From positions 11,284,001 to 11,348,000 of the forward strand of contig CM114275.1 of the NCBI GenBank assembly GCA_050084515.1: a DNA stretch of 64,000 bases, read 5' to 3'. Source of the stretch: Blasia pusilla (lineage: Eukaryota > Marchantiophyta > Marchantiopsida > Blasiales). The notes under the pieces were generated by a model. The model worked only from the letters and a program-made list of their open reading frames with translations. It had not been told where the DNA came from and searched no databases. A program made the position numbers and the translations under genes. This document shows positions 46,299 through 57,863 of the stretch, piece after piece (the stretch's first letter is position 1; the number at the start of each line of letters is the position of its first letter).

Positions 46299-48363
46299 CT
46301 ACTCTTGCAAAGCTTGTGTTACTTGTTTTTTAGTGGTAACCCTGACTTTAACTTGCTCAAGTATTGCGGGTAATGTACGGCTGGGGTCGGCTTGCATAGC
46401 GATTGGTGCCTTCACCATGTGGATACTCTGCTCCAACTCTGCTGCTGCCTCCTTCCTTTCTTTTGTCTTCTTACCCCTCATCCTGTAGTGTCAAACAAGA
46501 CGCCATCAGTATTTCATCACCTATGACCACTAAAAGTACAATATTTTAACACCAGAGACAATCAGTGGCTCACATTGCCCTTGACCCTAGCCATCCAGTC
46601 CATCCACTTCCTGATATTTCATTAAACAAACTGGGGGAAGTAGTGGGTTAAGATGAACTCTCATGAACCCAGAAGTTACGAGTCGAGGAAAGAACCATTA
46701 CACAAAACAATCAATTTCGTCCGATTGGGTTGTATGACGGTCCGATTTGTGAGTGTTTTCAGTCCAAAAGAATTAGACTGAAAACACTCACAAATCTCCT
46801 CACAACTCACAGGAAAGAAAGCTAACATTACTAAACAAGCACACAAACAACGCATTAGTTAAGACTCTGAATTTCTGATCAATAAAAGTTGAAATGGTGC
46901 GTTTGGATTGCACAAAAGAAAGCCCCCTAAGGTACTTGAATTCACATGGGTTCAGAACTGCAATTTTAAGTTCCATTCTACTGAGGACCATTCAGTGAAC
47001 AAATGACAGAAAAAACCTACGTGTGACACAAATTTGAAAAGATCAAACAGGTGGCCAGGAGAGCATTGCTTACAATCAAAATACATGAAAGTACAATGAC
47101 AAAGCCAACAAACAGTGACACGCCATCAAAGGAAAAATAGACGCCATTTCAAGTCCGTCATGTGCTTGGAGCATCCGAAATCCAGAGAACAAAGAGTACA
47201 TCAACGGCAAGTAGAAAACTTAACATCCATCATTTTGTTTGTAAACCGGAAGATCATCAAGAATCAAGTATCAACTATGGAATCATTCGATGACATTCAC
47301 ATGACCTAGCTACTATCCATTCACCTTCAGCTTGACAGGCAAGTGAAGAGTTGTTCATATTCCTCGGGAAAAAGACGGCAAAGACATTGTCACTTGCCGG
47401 CAGAGTGCCAGGGCAAGTGGCAGGTCGGAAAAAGAAGGGGCATGGAGAGGATATGATTCACGGAGTGAAAAATACTAACCTGCTCTCCCAGAACTTGGAC
47501 TCCCGCCTCACCCGCACCTCTTCAATCCTTTTAATAGCCTTGAGAGTGTTCTCCACGACCGTCCTATCATACCTCTCAGGTCTGTTCCGCCTTCGCTCCA
47601 ACTCGAAAGTTGTGTCCTGCAATGAATAATGCATACATTTAAGAAGGCTGAGCGACAAATATACGCGATGGGTATAAGCGAGAGAAAAATTCGATGGACT
47701 ATGAGTAAGGATACAAATAATAAATAAACTCCTAACCTGAACAAGCGATAGTGAAAATGTCATACCTGGGCAAGCTCCTTTCCGTGAAGTTTTCGATAAG
47801 CCTTAGTCCACTTAACTTTTCGAGGGTTGCGCTTCATTTTGAAATTCTTGTGACATTTCGACCTACAAAACCTAAACACCTGCAATTTCGTATAAAATAT
47901 TTAGAACCAATCGTCTCGTGCAGCGAAATCAAACAGGGGATTTACGCGTACCGCAAACAGACTACTAGGCGCCTTTCCAACCACGAATGCAGATCATTGC
48001 CAGCCTCCAACCCGAAACGAAACGATCCACTTTCCATCAAACAGAACAAAAAATCAACAACACGCAACAAACCCACAACACCCGACTATACACTGTCAAG
48101 AATAAGCTACAGGCCCGATAACGGCAGGATTGTTCTCAAAAAACTGAACGTCATGAGTTTCTTTCTGTGGATGTACCACAGAAAGAAATCCACTTCGTAA
48201 AATTTCAGGTTTGATCACGGAATCCAGCAAAGCGAATCCAAGCAGAAAGACTGAAAAACTATACCACTCCAAACTTTCACACCTTGGCATCGTTACGCAC
48301 AAACTGGATGCCGTGACCAGGATAGATGGTCGAAGAACAAAACCAGCACTTATCTAGCCTCAT
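46299..48363 (-). CDS. RLP24: Ribosome biogenesis protein RLP24 (L24e family), four exons
   Basis: Exons: 48363-48283, 47879-47766, 47616-47480 and 46482-46299. All three introns (403, 149 and 997 bp) have GT-AG ends, and phases join cleanly to 171 codons. Exon 1 starts ATG at 48363-48361 ([19 protein letters not shown]) and exon 2 reads [20 protein letters not shown]. Together they give the L24e zinc ribbon with four Cys (C6, C9, C32, C36). Exon 3 holds [18 protein letters not shown] and exon 4 KGKK-type text [13 protein letters not shown], then [10 protein letters not shown], which is diagnostic of RLP24 and absent from ribosomal L24 itself. RLP24 is a placeholder for L24 on pre-60S particles; it travels to the cytoplasm and is exchanged for L24 after release by the AAA-ATPase Drg1 (known from yeast). 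Length is close to plant homologues. The fourth exon tail is basic with no oddities. No stop or frameshift: this gene looks intact. Confidence 0.93.
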
Positions 48364-49242
48364 GGTTGGAGATTTCCGATCTCAACGCGTCCGCTTAGGA
48401 GCCAAGGGCAAGCAGAAAGAACTCTAGACCTAAGCGTGGCAGCATTCCTAGTTCATTCATTTCCGCGTTGAACTCCCTACAAACCATGCAAGTAATTTGT
48501 TGTAATACGGTTGGAAAGTAGTGTAGGCCCCAGTCTCCGAAAAAACTATTAAAGTGTGATTATTACTACTAGGCCGTAATAATTGCTTTTCTCCTCCTGC
48601 CACATATATTTTTTGGCATTTTGGGGGAGAATCCATTTAGGTAGTAGAATGAAAATTCTTATGCCATGATCTTTCAACCCGTGGATGAGAATAGAGATGT
48701 GATCCTAATAAAAACATTTTAATTCATTTATGAAGTGCTTCTTAACTTCTGTTCTCTATACCCGTTGTAGTGCTCTCTACCACGTCGTCTTACATCACGT
48801 TTAGGGTTAGGCAGAAGTAACACGACGTAAACGTGTTAGTGTAAATGCCGTCGTGTTACTTCTGTTTTCCCTGCCTTGTTACTCCCCGTTATATGCAATG
48901 TCGTGTTACTCCCGGCCGTATGCAATGTCGTGTTACCCCGTGTTGTTCGTGTTATTGCTTCACGTCATTGGTGTCTCCAAGCCGTGTTACTCTCCGTGTT
49001 AATGCTTCTCCAAACCCAAAACCCGGCCACAAACTGGTTGTAGATGTAGTGACAAAGAACCTTTTTTTTTACCGTGCAATTCTCTTAGTTGTTTATAGGT
49101 ATAAAATTACAATGGTGTTTTGAGCGCCCTCGAATGGACGTGATTAGACATATAGTATGGTTGCACGTAGTGAGGCCGCGCACGGGCTCCTTGCGGGTCG
49201 TGCGGGCCAGGGTTGTGGGCGGGCCCTATCATTCAAGTGAGG
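48364..49242. promoter_or_regulatory. Upstream region of RLP24 with hairpin and GTGTTAC repeats
   Basis: Begins at the RLP24 ATG and contains its 5' UTR and promoter. A telo-box-like motif (TTTAGGGTTAGG, 48800-48811; CCTAACCCTAAA on the gene strand) lies about 440 bp upstream of the ATG; telo-boxes are common in plant ribosome-biogenesis promoters. A perfect 16-bp inverted repeat follows (48812-48827 / 48849-48864). The octamer CGTGTTAC and close variants recur between 48853 and 49000. No other gene seen. The transcription start is not determinable. Confidence 0.5.
48812..48864. repeat. Perfect 16-bp inverted repeat with 21-nt loop
   Basis: CAGAAGTAACACGACG at 48812-48827 is the exact complement of 48849-48864. 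Confidence 0.95.
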
Positions 49243-50095
49243 TATTAAATAAATTTCCTCACTAATATGGTTTGGGTGATTGACGGTTTGAGAAGTTGGA
49301 ATAGGGTTGTTGTAGGAGAATATAGGTTAGTTAGAAATGAGAGTAATTGATGAATTTGGGATCCTAGTGGTGAAGAAAAGAATGACAATATTAAAATAGA
49401 TTTGAATAGAGTGGTTGTATTGCAAAATAGGTCTATTGGAAATTGAAAGTAGGTCAAGAAGTTAGGATAGGTCAAGAGGGAATCTAATAGGAGAATAAAA
49501 GTATGTTTATTAAAGAAAATTAATGGAGATGGTTAAGTAATCAATTGTAAGTGGGGGAAGATTATTTGGGGAGTTAGAAGGGTTCATTCTCTTCCTTCCA
49601 TCCTCCCCTATATGAACTTGCTCATTTTTTGTATACCCTCACAATCTCGTTCCTCCCTTCATCTCTCGCTCTCTCTCTATCTCTCTCTCTCTCTCTAGGA
49701 AGTTTTTTATCCATAGATAGTTGAACTTGATAAGTGAGAATATGTTTTGCCACTAGATAACCCTGATACCAAAGGTATTTTGATTATCTATGTTAGCATA
49801 TTGATTTTTCTTGTTCATAGTGAGTGTTCCAAGTTTTGTTATTTGAGCTTTCATGGACAATATTTGGTGTAATTTGCCGCAAGGCCGCTCGTTGCAGGCC
49901 TTGCGCGTTTCTCATCTAAGGCTAGTGACGAGATACATTTGAGTCTTGCCTAGCGTTAGTCTCGCTGTTGGTTCTGCCACCCTTCCTAATCTCGCAGCTA
50001 GCTATTCTAAGTTTCGACTTTGATGGATCACACCAAGATCTTTCCTCCTTTAGTCTGAAATCATGACTCGCTTCGCACGCCCCCACTAAAGAAGG
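49243..50095. repeat. LTR-like sequence, CT microsatellite and an LTR fragment
   Basis: 49243-49900 is AT-rich and has no gene; it has a TATA-like CTATATGAAC (49609-49618) followed by a CT-rich run at 49664-49697. From 49909 to 50095 the text (CTCATCTAAGGCTAGTGACGA ... ATCATGACTCGCTTC) matches the LTR of the short gypsy element at 31475-31660 and 35025-35190. It is a third, truncated copy in the same orientation on the + strand. Confidence 0.65.
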
Positions 50096-50159
50096 CATTG
50101 TAAACTTAACTATTCAAGACAAGGCAAAATAAACATGATTTTATCACTTAGGTTTTGTG

Positions 50160-51115
50160 TAGACAACCAAAGGCATATTAGAAGTTCCTCTTGGAAATGG
50201 AAATGCTATGAGGATTCTTGAGATTCAAAGTGCAAATTTTCATCCTCAAATGGCGAGAGTTAATCAAGTAAAGGATATTGCTCAATTGATTTGGGCCAAA
50301 CAACTTAAAAAGGATCTTAAGTTTGGATTCCAATATTGGGACGTCGCGTTGAAATTTGAGGAGTCAAATTGGACGATACACCACAAATAGAGGAGCTAAA
50401 AATAAATCTTACTCATAGAGTGTGGAAAATCTTGGAATGATTCCGGAATGTCTTAACTGGGGAACTTTTGAAAGGATTGCAACCTAGGCAAGATGTGGAT
50501 CATAAGATTAAACTCAAACCCAAAATGGCCCCGATCGTGAGGAACCCTTGGACTTCCCAAGAAAGGAAACTCCTATATGAGCACATTATGGTATCAAAGG
50601 AAACGAGGTCCATTCACTCGAGTTAGTCAATGTTTGGAGCCCCTTCCTTTTCATCTCGAGGAAGGATAGTTCTATGCACTTGTGCTTGGATTACTGGGCT
50701 TGAACAAAAAGAGCATCAAGAACAAGTTTCCGTTGCTTTTGGCAAATGACTTGTTGGATATGGTGTTCGGATCCAAGTATTCTATCAAGATAAACTTAAG
50801 GCAAGGGTATTACCAAATCTGAATCATAGACATAAGACCATAAAGAGGACAAGATTCAAATCATATAAGTTCCTAGCCATGCCATTCGGACTAACTGACG
50901 AGTTAGCTATATTCATGACTCTCATGAATACTAAAGTTTATGATTTGTTAGATAAGGGAGTAGTGGTGTTCTTGGATGATATCCTCATATCTTTGGCGGA
51001 CATAGGAGGAACACGACGTTGTCCACAAAGAGTCTTGGGGCGTTTGAAGAAGAACAAATTGTTCGCAAAACCTTCCAAGTGTTGCTTCATGGTCCAAGAA
51101 GTGAAATTCTTGTAA
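50160..51115 (+). pseudogene. Ty3/gypsy RT relic
   Basis: Patches in changing frames: EELKINLTHRVWKILE, LLKGLQPRQDVDHKIKLKPK (about 50460-50530), then SMHLCLDYWA, and the frame 50879-51115 with MPFGLTDELAIFMTLMN and VVVFLDDILIS. The catalytic box FLDD is intact, while much upstream text carries stops. It follows the LTR fragment at 49909-50095 and lies on the opposite strand from the chromovirus at 52.8-57.8 kb. Confidence 0.75.
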
Positions 51116-51223
51116 CACACACTAACAACGTAAGGCATATAACTCGGTCATGAAAAGCTTGAGGCTATCAGGTTGTGGCAAGCATCAAGGAAATTGATCG
51201 AGATAAGAAAGATACAAGTATGA

Positions 51224-52150
51224 TTTTGCCAAGGTTGCTACTAGGCCACTCCATGTTATGACCCTCATAACCAAACGAGCGCCAAGCGGAGCATCCAAAC
51301 TCTAGCGGGCTCACGCTAGGAAGGTTTGCACATTGGAGTGGTCTCTAGGAAACCTGAACCAAATGTGAACCAAGACTTAAGAGAAGTCGATCTATGAAGG
51401 TTGGTTGCCAAAGAGGTGAGAACCGGATTTGGAACGTGGCTAATGTTTGGGGTCTTGAATGTATTTTGGATCATAACTTTTAGTCCCAAGATGATTTTGG
51501 GAGAAATGATTTTTCCAAGGTTGCTACTAGGCCACTCCATGTCGTGATCCTCATAACCAAACGAGCGCCAAGCAGAATATCCAAACTCTAGTAGGCTCAC
51601 GCTAAGATGGTTTGCGCGTTGGAGTGGTGTCTAGGAAACCTGAACCAAACGCGAACCAAGACTTGAGAGAATTTGAGTCTATGAAGGTTGGTTTCCAAAG
51701 AGGTCAGAACTGGATTTGGAACGTGACTAGTGTTTGGGGTCTTGAGTGTATTTTGGACCATAACTTTTAGTCCCAAGATGATTTTGGGAAAAATGATTTT
51801 TCCAAGGTTGCTACTAGGCCACTCCATGTTGTGACCCTCATAGCCAAACGAGCGCCAAGCCGAACATCCAAACTCTAGCGGGCTCACACTAGGATGGTTT
51901 GCGCGTTGGAGTGGTCTATAGGAAACCTGAACCAAATGTGAACCAAGACTTGAGAGAAGTCGAGTCTACGAAGTTTAGTTGCCGAAGAGGTGAGAACCAG
52001 ATTTGGAACGTGACTATTGTTTGGGGTCTTGACTCTACTTTTATCGTGCGTCTACTCTCCTTGAACGTTAATCTTTGTTATTGTGGAAGCGTGCGTTCAA
52101 TTGGACATGCACTCAATGTTGATCTGCACCCCAACATGCACTCAAGTTAG
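51224..52150. repeat. Tandem array of truncated gypsy LTR heads (three units, 286-287 bp)
   Basis: LTR starts of the TGTYRYGACCCTCATA type (same family as the solo LTRs in copia A) occur at 51254, 51540 and 51827. Each is preceded by the same phrase CCAAGGTTGCTACTAGGCC. The third unit runs on into sequence homologous to the LTR 3' end (CTACTCTCCTTGAACGTTAA, inverted relative to copia A copies) to about 52150. Confidence 0.85.
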
Positions 52151-52828
52151 TCGAGTCTAGATCAATTAGAAGGTTGATGTCCTCATGAACGCAAATCTTT
52201 ATAATGTTAAGTTCAGGGAAGCCGACCCCTTAACGGTGCATTGCGTTGTAGTAGCTAACCCGTAATTCCTCTTTTGGCTGAAGTCTTAGGCTGCTCCTTG
52301 CAGCACTTAGATTTATTAGCTTTTCCATTTCAATTAGCCTAGACCAATTCTATAGAACTAATCTAAATTATCAAAATAAGCTAACTAAGTCTGCAACCTA
52401 ACACTTCATTTACTCACTATTTGTAGCCAATTCATACTACTTTTGGGTCACTCATATTCTACTTAGGTGGGTCACTAAGTTAAATCATGCATCATGAATG
52501 AGATCACCACAAACCCCAAGACAGACTAATCTGCCCCGCCAATGTTAGGGCAAGCCCAAATGCTAGTACTTCAACACTTGGTCCTGATCCACATGCCCTA
52601 TCCAAATACAAGCTCTCACCTCGAATACTCATTGTTTTGTCTCTTTGACCTACATCCTAAGCATACAAAGAACTACTCATTGCCATGCTCTACCATTCTC
52701 AAAATCACAATCACTAGCATCGAATCTCCAAATCCATTCTTTATTGCAACAAGTAAACTTTTCTAGTTACAACGGATTATCCGCCCAAGCTTCATGGTCA
52801 TAAGTTATGTCCTTTGCTTCACCATGTA
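52151..52828. other. No gene seen
   Basis: AT-rich stretch downstream of the chromovirus coding region; could hold its 3' end, but I found no LTR. Confidence 0.45.
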
Positions 52829-53308
52829 CTAACATTTATGCCTATCTTGCATCCATTTGAAGTCTTGCAACGCCTCTAGCGTGTATTCAAGATCTGCCTC
52901 CGCAATCCAAGTCGCCTCTTTCACATGGTAGTCTTTCCACTTGACCAAGTACTTGTACTTGATGGCTCTACGTCCAGAATGCAGAATGGTCTCCACCTTG
53001 AACTCTGGTTCCTCATTTCTGATGATCGGTTGTGGTCTCAACACAATTCTTTGCTCTGGACGCATATTATCTTGAAGACACTTCTTCAATAATGACACAT
53101 GGAAAGTCGGGTGAATCTTGAACTTGTTTGGCAACTCCAATGTATACACATCCTCAAACAGCTTTGCCTTTATCACATATGGTCCAACATACTTGGTTGA
53201 CAATTTTGCGGAAAATTCCTTTGGAAGAGTGAGATTCTTTACACTCAACCACACTTGTTCCCCAACTTGGAAACTCACTTGGCGACGACTCTTGTTAGCA
53301 TGCTTCAC
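52829..53308 (-). pseudogene. Chromovirus integrase C-terminus with chromodomain
   Basis: A 159-residue open frame: FQVGEQVWLSVKNLTLP and KLSTKYVGPYVIKAKL form the integrase C-terminal (GPY/F-type) domain, and IHPTFHVSLLKKCL is the usual bridge. From about residue 95 the chromodomain follows: EFKVETILHSGRR, then KYLVKWKDYHVKEATW, with the aromatic residues expected to bind methylated histone tails. In chromoviruses this domain steers insertion to heterochromatin. The frame is open here, but the rest of the integrase is broken. Confidence 0.93.
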
Positions 53309-53399
53309 GTACCTTAGTTGAGCCTTGGCAAGACCTCTTCTCGCCCGCTCTTGTTATTCCTGAATTTCCACTAACAAACATTTCGCCATTGCGTCACGA

Positions 53400-53843
53400 G
53401 TGTGTGCTGATGTAGCGCCCCTCAAAGGGCCAAGTCAAGAGGCCCTTCTCTTTGATACGTTAGAAGAAAGAGAGATTCTTCAATTCAGAATGCTTGGTGG
53501 AGTTGTAATAATACTCGGCCATACTTAGCCACTTTGCCCAATCTCGTTGGTCGGCACTCACGTAATTCCTTAAGTAATGGTTCACAACTGAGTTTACTTT
53601 TTCCGTTTGCCCATCCGTTTGAGGATAGAAGGCCCTGCTAAAGCTAAGTTTGGTCCTGAACCTCTTGAATAGATGTTTCCAAAAGGCACTGATAAATTTT
53701 GGATCTTGATCGGACACAATGCTCCTAGGCAATCCATGACCTCTCCACCAACTATCGAGGAACAGTCGGGAAGTCGTATAGGCCGTCGCAAAATCTCTTG
53801 TTGGCACAAACCTCCCTAACTTGCTAAACCGATCAACTATCAC
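53400..53843 (-). pseudogene. Chromovirus integrase core
   Basis: MIVDRFSKLGRFVPTRDFAT carries the first Asp of the D-D-E triad, IVSDQDPKFISAFW the second and FYPQTDGQTEKVNSVVNHYL the Glu. The frame ends near 53460 (HSELKNLSFF); the text joining it to the C-terminal domain is in another frame. Confidence 0.9.
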
Positions 53844-53890
53844 AAGTATAGCATTTTATCCCTCAAATTCTAGAAGACTCGTAATGAAAT

Positions 53891-54720
53891 CTATGCTAAT
53901 GCATTGCAAGGGTCCCTCTGGGATCGAAAAAGAACGAAGAAAGCCTTGCTTCTTCGCATAAGAAACTCTATTCGCTTGATAGCTTGGGCATCATCTTCCT
54001 TCATGTTGGGCCAGAATAACCTCTTTGCCAAAACAACAAGAGTGGATTTCTCCCCTTTGTGTCGTGCCAAAGGTTCATCATGAAATTCCACAAACACTTT
54101 GGTCTGTAGCTTGCCCTGGCCCACATAGATCCTGCTCTGCTTAAACCTTAACAAACCATGCCTCAAACTTAGGTTTTCCACCTTCTCGCCCCGCTTCAAC
54201 TTCCTTAGGTACTCACTCGCTTGCGTATCCTTCATGTATCCTTCACGAATCCTTCTTTCCAGTTTTGTTTCATTAGGGAACATTGCTCTCAAGACTTTTG
54301 TTGACGATGGCATATGCTCATCCCTACGACTTAACGCATCTGGAATAACATTGTCTTTCCCTGGCTTATGGATTAGCTCCACATTCATCAGCGCCAAGAT
54401 ATCATGCCATCAAAGTTGCTTCGGTGTTACGCGATCCTGGGTGTCAAAATACTTGAGTGAAATGTTATCGGTGAATACTCGAGTCTTGCGAAGTCCCAAA
54501 TAGTGACATCACTTCCTCAAACAATGAACCACCGTGAATAAATCTTTCTCATGAGTGGGCCATCTCCTTTTGGTATCCCTAAGCTTCTTGCTCTTGTATG
54601 CTATAGGTCTCCCTTTTTGTACCAACATTCATGCAATCGCAAAATCACTAATATCATTGTGCATCTCGAACGGTTGGTCAAACTCTGACAACTTCAGAAC
54701 TGGTTCCTGCGAGAGGATCT
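53891..54720 (-). pseudogene. Chromovirus RNase H and integrase zinc-binding region
   Basis: Patches FEMHNDISDFAIAWMLVQKG, RPIAYKSKKLRDTKRRWPTH, and the frame 54397-53891 with ELIHKPGKDNVIPDALSRRD, then HDEPLARHKGEKSTLVVLAK and RLFWPNMKEDD, give the end of RNase H and the H-H-C-C region of integrase. Stops occur between patches. Confidence 0.85.
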
Positions 54721-55640
54721 CTTTGACTGGGTTGAACCAAAAGACATTACCACAAACTCAAATGAATCGTATCTTGTCCTATACTCAATCTTCTTTACAT
54801 CCGCTTCGGCAATCCGAATGTGATAATATCCTAATTTTAGGTCAATCCGGCTGAAATACTTGGCACCTCACAATCGATCAAAGAGGTCATCCATCCTTGG
54901 AAGAGGATATTTTTTTCCTTATCATCATTTTATTCAGTGCCTAGTTATCAACACAGAGTCTCAACTTTCCATCCTTCTTCTTCACAAAGAGAACGGACGC
55001 TCCATAAGGTGACTTGCTTGTTCGGATGTAACCCCTTTTTAGGAGTTCACCCAACTGTTTCTTCAACTCTGCAAGTTCCTCTTGATTCAACCTATATGGC
55101 TCCTTTGAAGGTGGTTGAGATCTGAGTATCAGCTCTATCTTATGATCAACCGCTCTACGTGGTCGCTACTCCGTCGCAAGCTCCTTAGTCAAAACATCTC
55201 CAAATTCTTTTCCAACTCTCTTGAGTGTTGCAAGTATTTTCCTTGAAGTTGAGTTATGATCTTTGCATCTCGCGCTTGCATCATCCTCAACTTGTCTCAT
55301 CAAGCAAAAGAATCCTTCCTCTAACTCGGTTAAACTCGTCCTCGTGATGGCATTCATCAACTCCGCCTTCCTAGGAACCTCACAAACCAATCTGACGTGC
55401 ATCCATTTGTTGTTTACCATGACACTTAAACTCGAATACTCTGCATCCCACAGCTAGTCCTAAAACCAACTTTGAGGTCTGGAGGGATTGCCTCTCGCGA
55501 AACCTATCCTAATGGGTTCGTCTGCCTTATTGGTTGGAAATCCAATGCATTCACAATTCTCGGGCTCAAGAAGGAGTGCGAAGTACCTATATCAACGAGC
55601 AACATCACATCGCGATCAGAGATCTTGGATCCTAAGTAAA
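54720..55640 (-). pseudogene. Chromovirus protease and deleted RT
   Basis: Protease: VMLLVDIGTSHSFLSPRIVN (about 55610-55550) with the active Asp in [57 protein letters not shown], then FSRIDLKLGYYHIRI and FEFVVMSFG. Immediately after that, the text jumps to KEILSQEPVLKLSEFD, a post-RT segment. The catalytic YLDD block and the thumb are missing, so roughly 100 or more codons were deleted near 54740. One TAG lies in the CVDN block. Confidence 0.85.
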
Positions 55641-55869
55641 CCAAATTCGGCGTCCTCTTGGCAACTTGGAGAGATATATCTAGATCTTCCGTCGATAATT
55701 ACTTAGCAGAAAACACAATCATACTTGGTTTACTAACCTTGGGCCTCACTCATTCCTTAGCCATATGCCCAGATTCACCATAATTATAGCAAATCACTTT
55801 GGCGTTTGTTGACTTTGGGTATGGCGGCCCTCTTGGCTTCGCGTTGTCGTATAGTAAAATCACTCACTA

Positions 55870-56998
55870 TGTAAACTCCTCTATCATTAAGTATTAAAGA
55901 GAGTTTTATTAGTATTAAGTAAATTTGCCTAGGAAAATGAAATTCCCCTATTTAAACTTCTTTAGGGTGGTTCATTTGTGCAGATCGAACTTTAAGAAAA
56001 GAGGTAATAAATAAAAGATGGGATTATAAAAATAAAGTAGTGGGATTGGTTATTTAATGCAAGAAAAGAAAAAGTAGTCTTGGTTGGTGGCTAGGGTAGT
56101 TGGGATAGTTTGGTAGATATGAAGTGAGTAAAAGAGGATATTTTGGAAGAGATAAGAGGTAATCTACTTGAGTCAGAATATGATTGGCTAAGCCTTGAGA
56201 GGAAGCCATGTGGCACAATATAAGATTAGTCATATTTCGTACTCTTGTGGATCCATTTTGAATATATAAAGAGGAGGACCTTCAAGGATTCATCACTTTC
56301 TACTTCACATCTTGAGTTTCTTGTGTCACTATTGAGTGGATGGCTTTGTGATTACTTGTTCTTCCAATGAGAATGGATTATCCCTCTTGGGAGAGTAGCT
56401 TGACCATGGTATACTCTTCGAGAGGATTCTAGAGTGTGGTATGTGTGGAGATGAGAGACTTGTCATCTTTGTGAGTTTAGTCATACTAGAAATAGTGGAT
56501 GGTTTGGCTTGTTATTTTCCCAATGAGAATGGATTACCCCTCTTGGGAGAGCAACTCCGCCAAACCCCATTCTAGAGGAGAGTAGAGGATGTCTTTCAAG
56601 TATGGACGAGTTGTGTCTGATTTTCCTTTCCTTAAGCCATACCACGTCAAGATTCTCTTTGTAGATAGGCACTAGTTCATTCATCATCTAGTTTATCACT
56701 TTGGGGAGGCGTTCATGAACTAAGTCATGCAATCTCTAACTCCGGTGATTTTTTCTTATAGTCATGTACGAAAGGATATGGGATTGTACTTTGTATGTCA
56801 TTATATAGTAATCCATGAATATCAATAGGCCTGCTCGAGTAGCGTTTAACATTAGTTATGCTATTTTTCTTGTACACAAACGTAAAGTAGTTTACTGGGA
56901 CTTCATAGTTAAGAATTTTGAAATTCCATGTTATGAAGAAGTGATGGCCTCAACACTACCATTCGTGATTCCTATCGTGAGATAATGGAGGGTTTACA
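55870..56998 (+). mobile_element. Solo LTR within the chromovirus gag
   Basis: A 1129-bp AT-rich segment starts TGTAAACTCCTCTAT and ends ATAATGGAGGGTTTACA, matching inverted ends of LTR type. It contains a TATA box (TATATAAA, 56263-56270) followed by GAGGAGGACC, and no coding frame. It separates the chromovirus gag from its zinc knuckle. Flanking pentamers CACTA and TAATA agree only partly, so the target duplication is not secure. Orientation is taken from the TATA box. Confidence 0.65.
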
Positions 56999-56999
56999 T

Positions 57000-57840
57000 A
57001 ATAATTCTATATTGAAAAAAGAGAATTTCTTATAGAGTTTGACTTGCACCAATCACGTATGCTGCAGCTAAAAGGTCCGCCCTTAATCGAAGAAAGACTT
57101 TCGACACGACAGCGTTGAATTCCTCTCGTTTTGCTACTAGGACAAGAGATCCTCGATGGTCACGCTCACCCCCATTCCAAACCCCCTTGGATGCCCCTTT
57201 TTTTCGGTAACTTAGAAAAACTTTTCGGCTTGAAGGATTTTTGGCTTTGGACTTCATCGTCCCCTATCTGCTCCGCTAGCCTTACTAGCTCCGTGCATAT
57301 CTTCCATAGTTGAGGCATACGGAAGAGGGCCTTTTTGGCACTTGGCTTGAGTCCACTTAAGAAGATCATCTTCTTTTCAAACTCATCCATGATTGGAATT
57401 GAGTTCATTTCTGCACTAAACTCTCGCACACAAGCGCTAAGGGGCCGCTTTGCCGCAATCGTAAAAACTCCATGCCATCGCAATACTCTTGATATTCGAG
57501 AGTGAATCGGTCATCAATCAACACCTAGAACTCTTTCCAACTCAATGCGGCTTCACGACCTCGATGTTCCTTGCGATGTTTAGTCCACCTCTAAAGTGCA
57601 TGATCCTTTAGGAAGGTGGCAGCTACACTCACCTTGTCTTGCTCCTCCGCCCTTTGCACTTCGAAGTAAAGTTTGAGCTCCATTAGAAACTCGCTCACTT
57701 TTCAAGAAAGCCCCATTTTGTGAATGATGTTGGCAAATTTTTCTTACAAAGCTTCTTGCCAAAACTAGAAGTTTGTTTGACTCGAGCTCAACAATCAACT
57801 TGCTTTGCTGGGTCATCTGCTCACTCTCTATGTCCACATA
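57000..57840 (-). pseudogene. Chromovirus gag
   Basis: The frame 57483-57166 reads LSACVREFSAEMNSIPIMDE, EKKMIFLSGLKPSAKKALF and ICTELVRLAEQIGDDE, the Retrotrans_gag pattern (F-x-x-G-L-x-P and following). Upstream to 57837 lies the coiled-coil-like start in another frame. Gag would form the virus-like particle. Frameshifts and a stop before the solo LTR break it. Confidence 0.75.
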
Positions 57841-57863
57841 AAGTCCATCATGTGGACATAGAG
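57826..57863. repeat. Perfect 13-bp inverted repeat with 12-nt loop
   Basis: CTCTATGTCCACA (57826-57838) and its complement (57851-57863) lie at the 5' edge of the chromovirus gag. Confidence 0.9.

Larger units (their letters stand above)
52829..57840 (-). mobile_element. Chromovirus (Ty3/gypsy) internal region, split by a solo LTR
   Basis: On the minus strand the order is gag (57840-57000), solo-LTR insertion (55870-56998), zinc knuckle (about 55850-55745), protease (about 55640-55480), RT (55200-54720), RNase H and H2C2 region (54720-53891), integrase (53843-53400) and chromodomain (53308-52829). This is the complete chromovirus order. Stops and an internal RT deletion show it is inactive. 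Its own LTRs are not clear; possible LTR-like text lies at 57870-58000. Confidence 0.85.

Noticed and set aside
46800-46991. ORFs in the third RLP24 intron and around 47.3-47.8 kb on either strand
   Set aside because: They overlap introns or are antisense shadows of RLP24 exons and show no family features.
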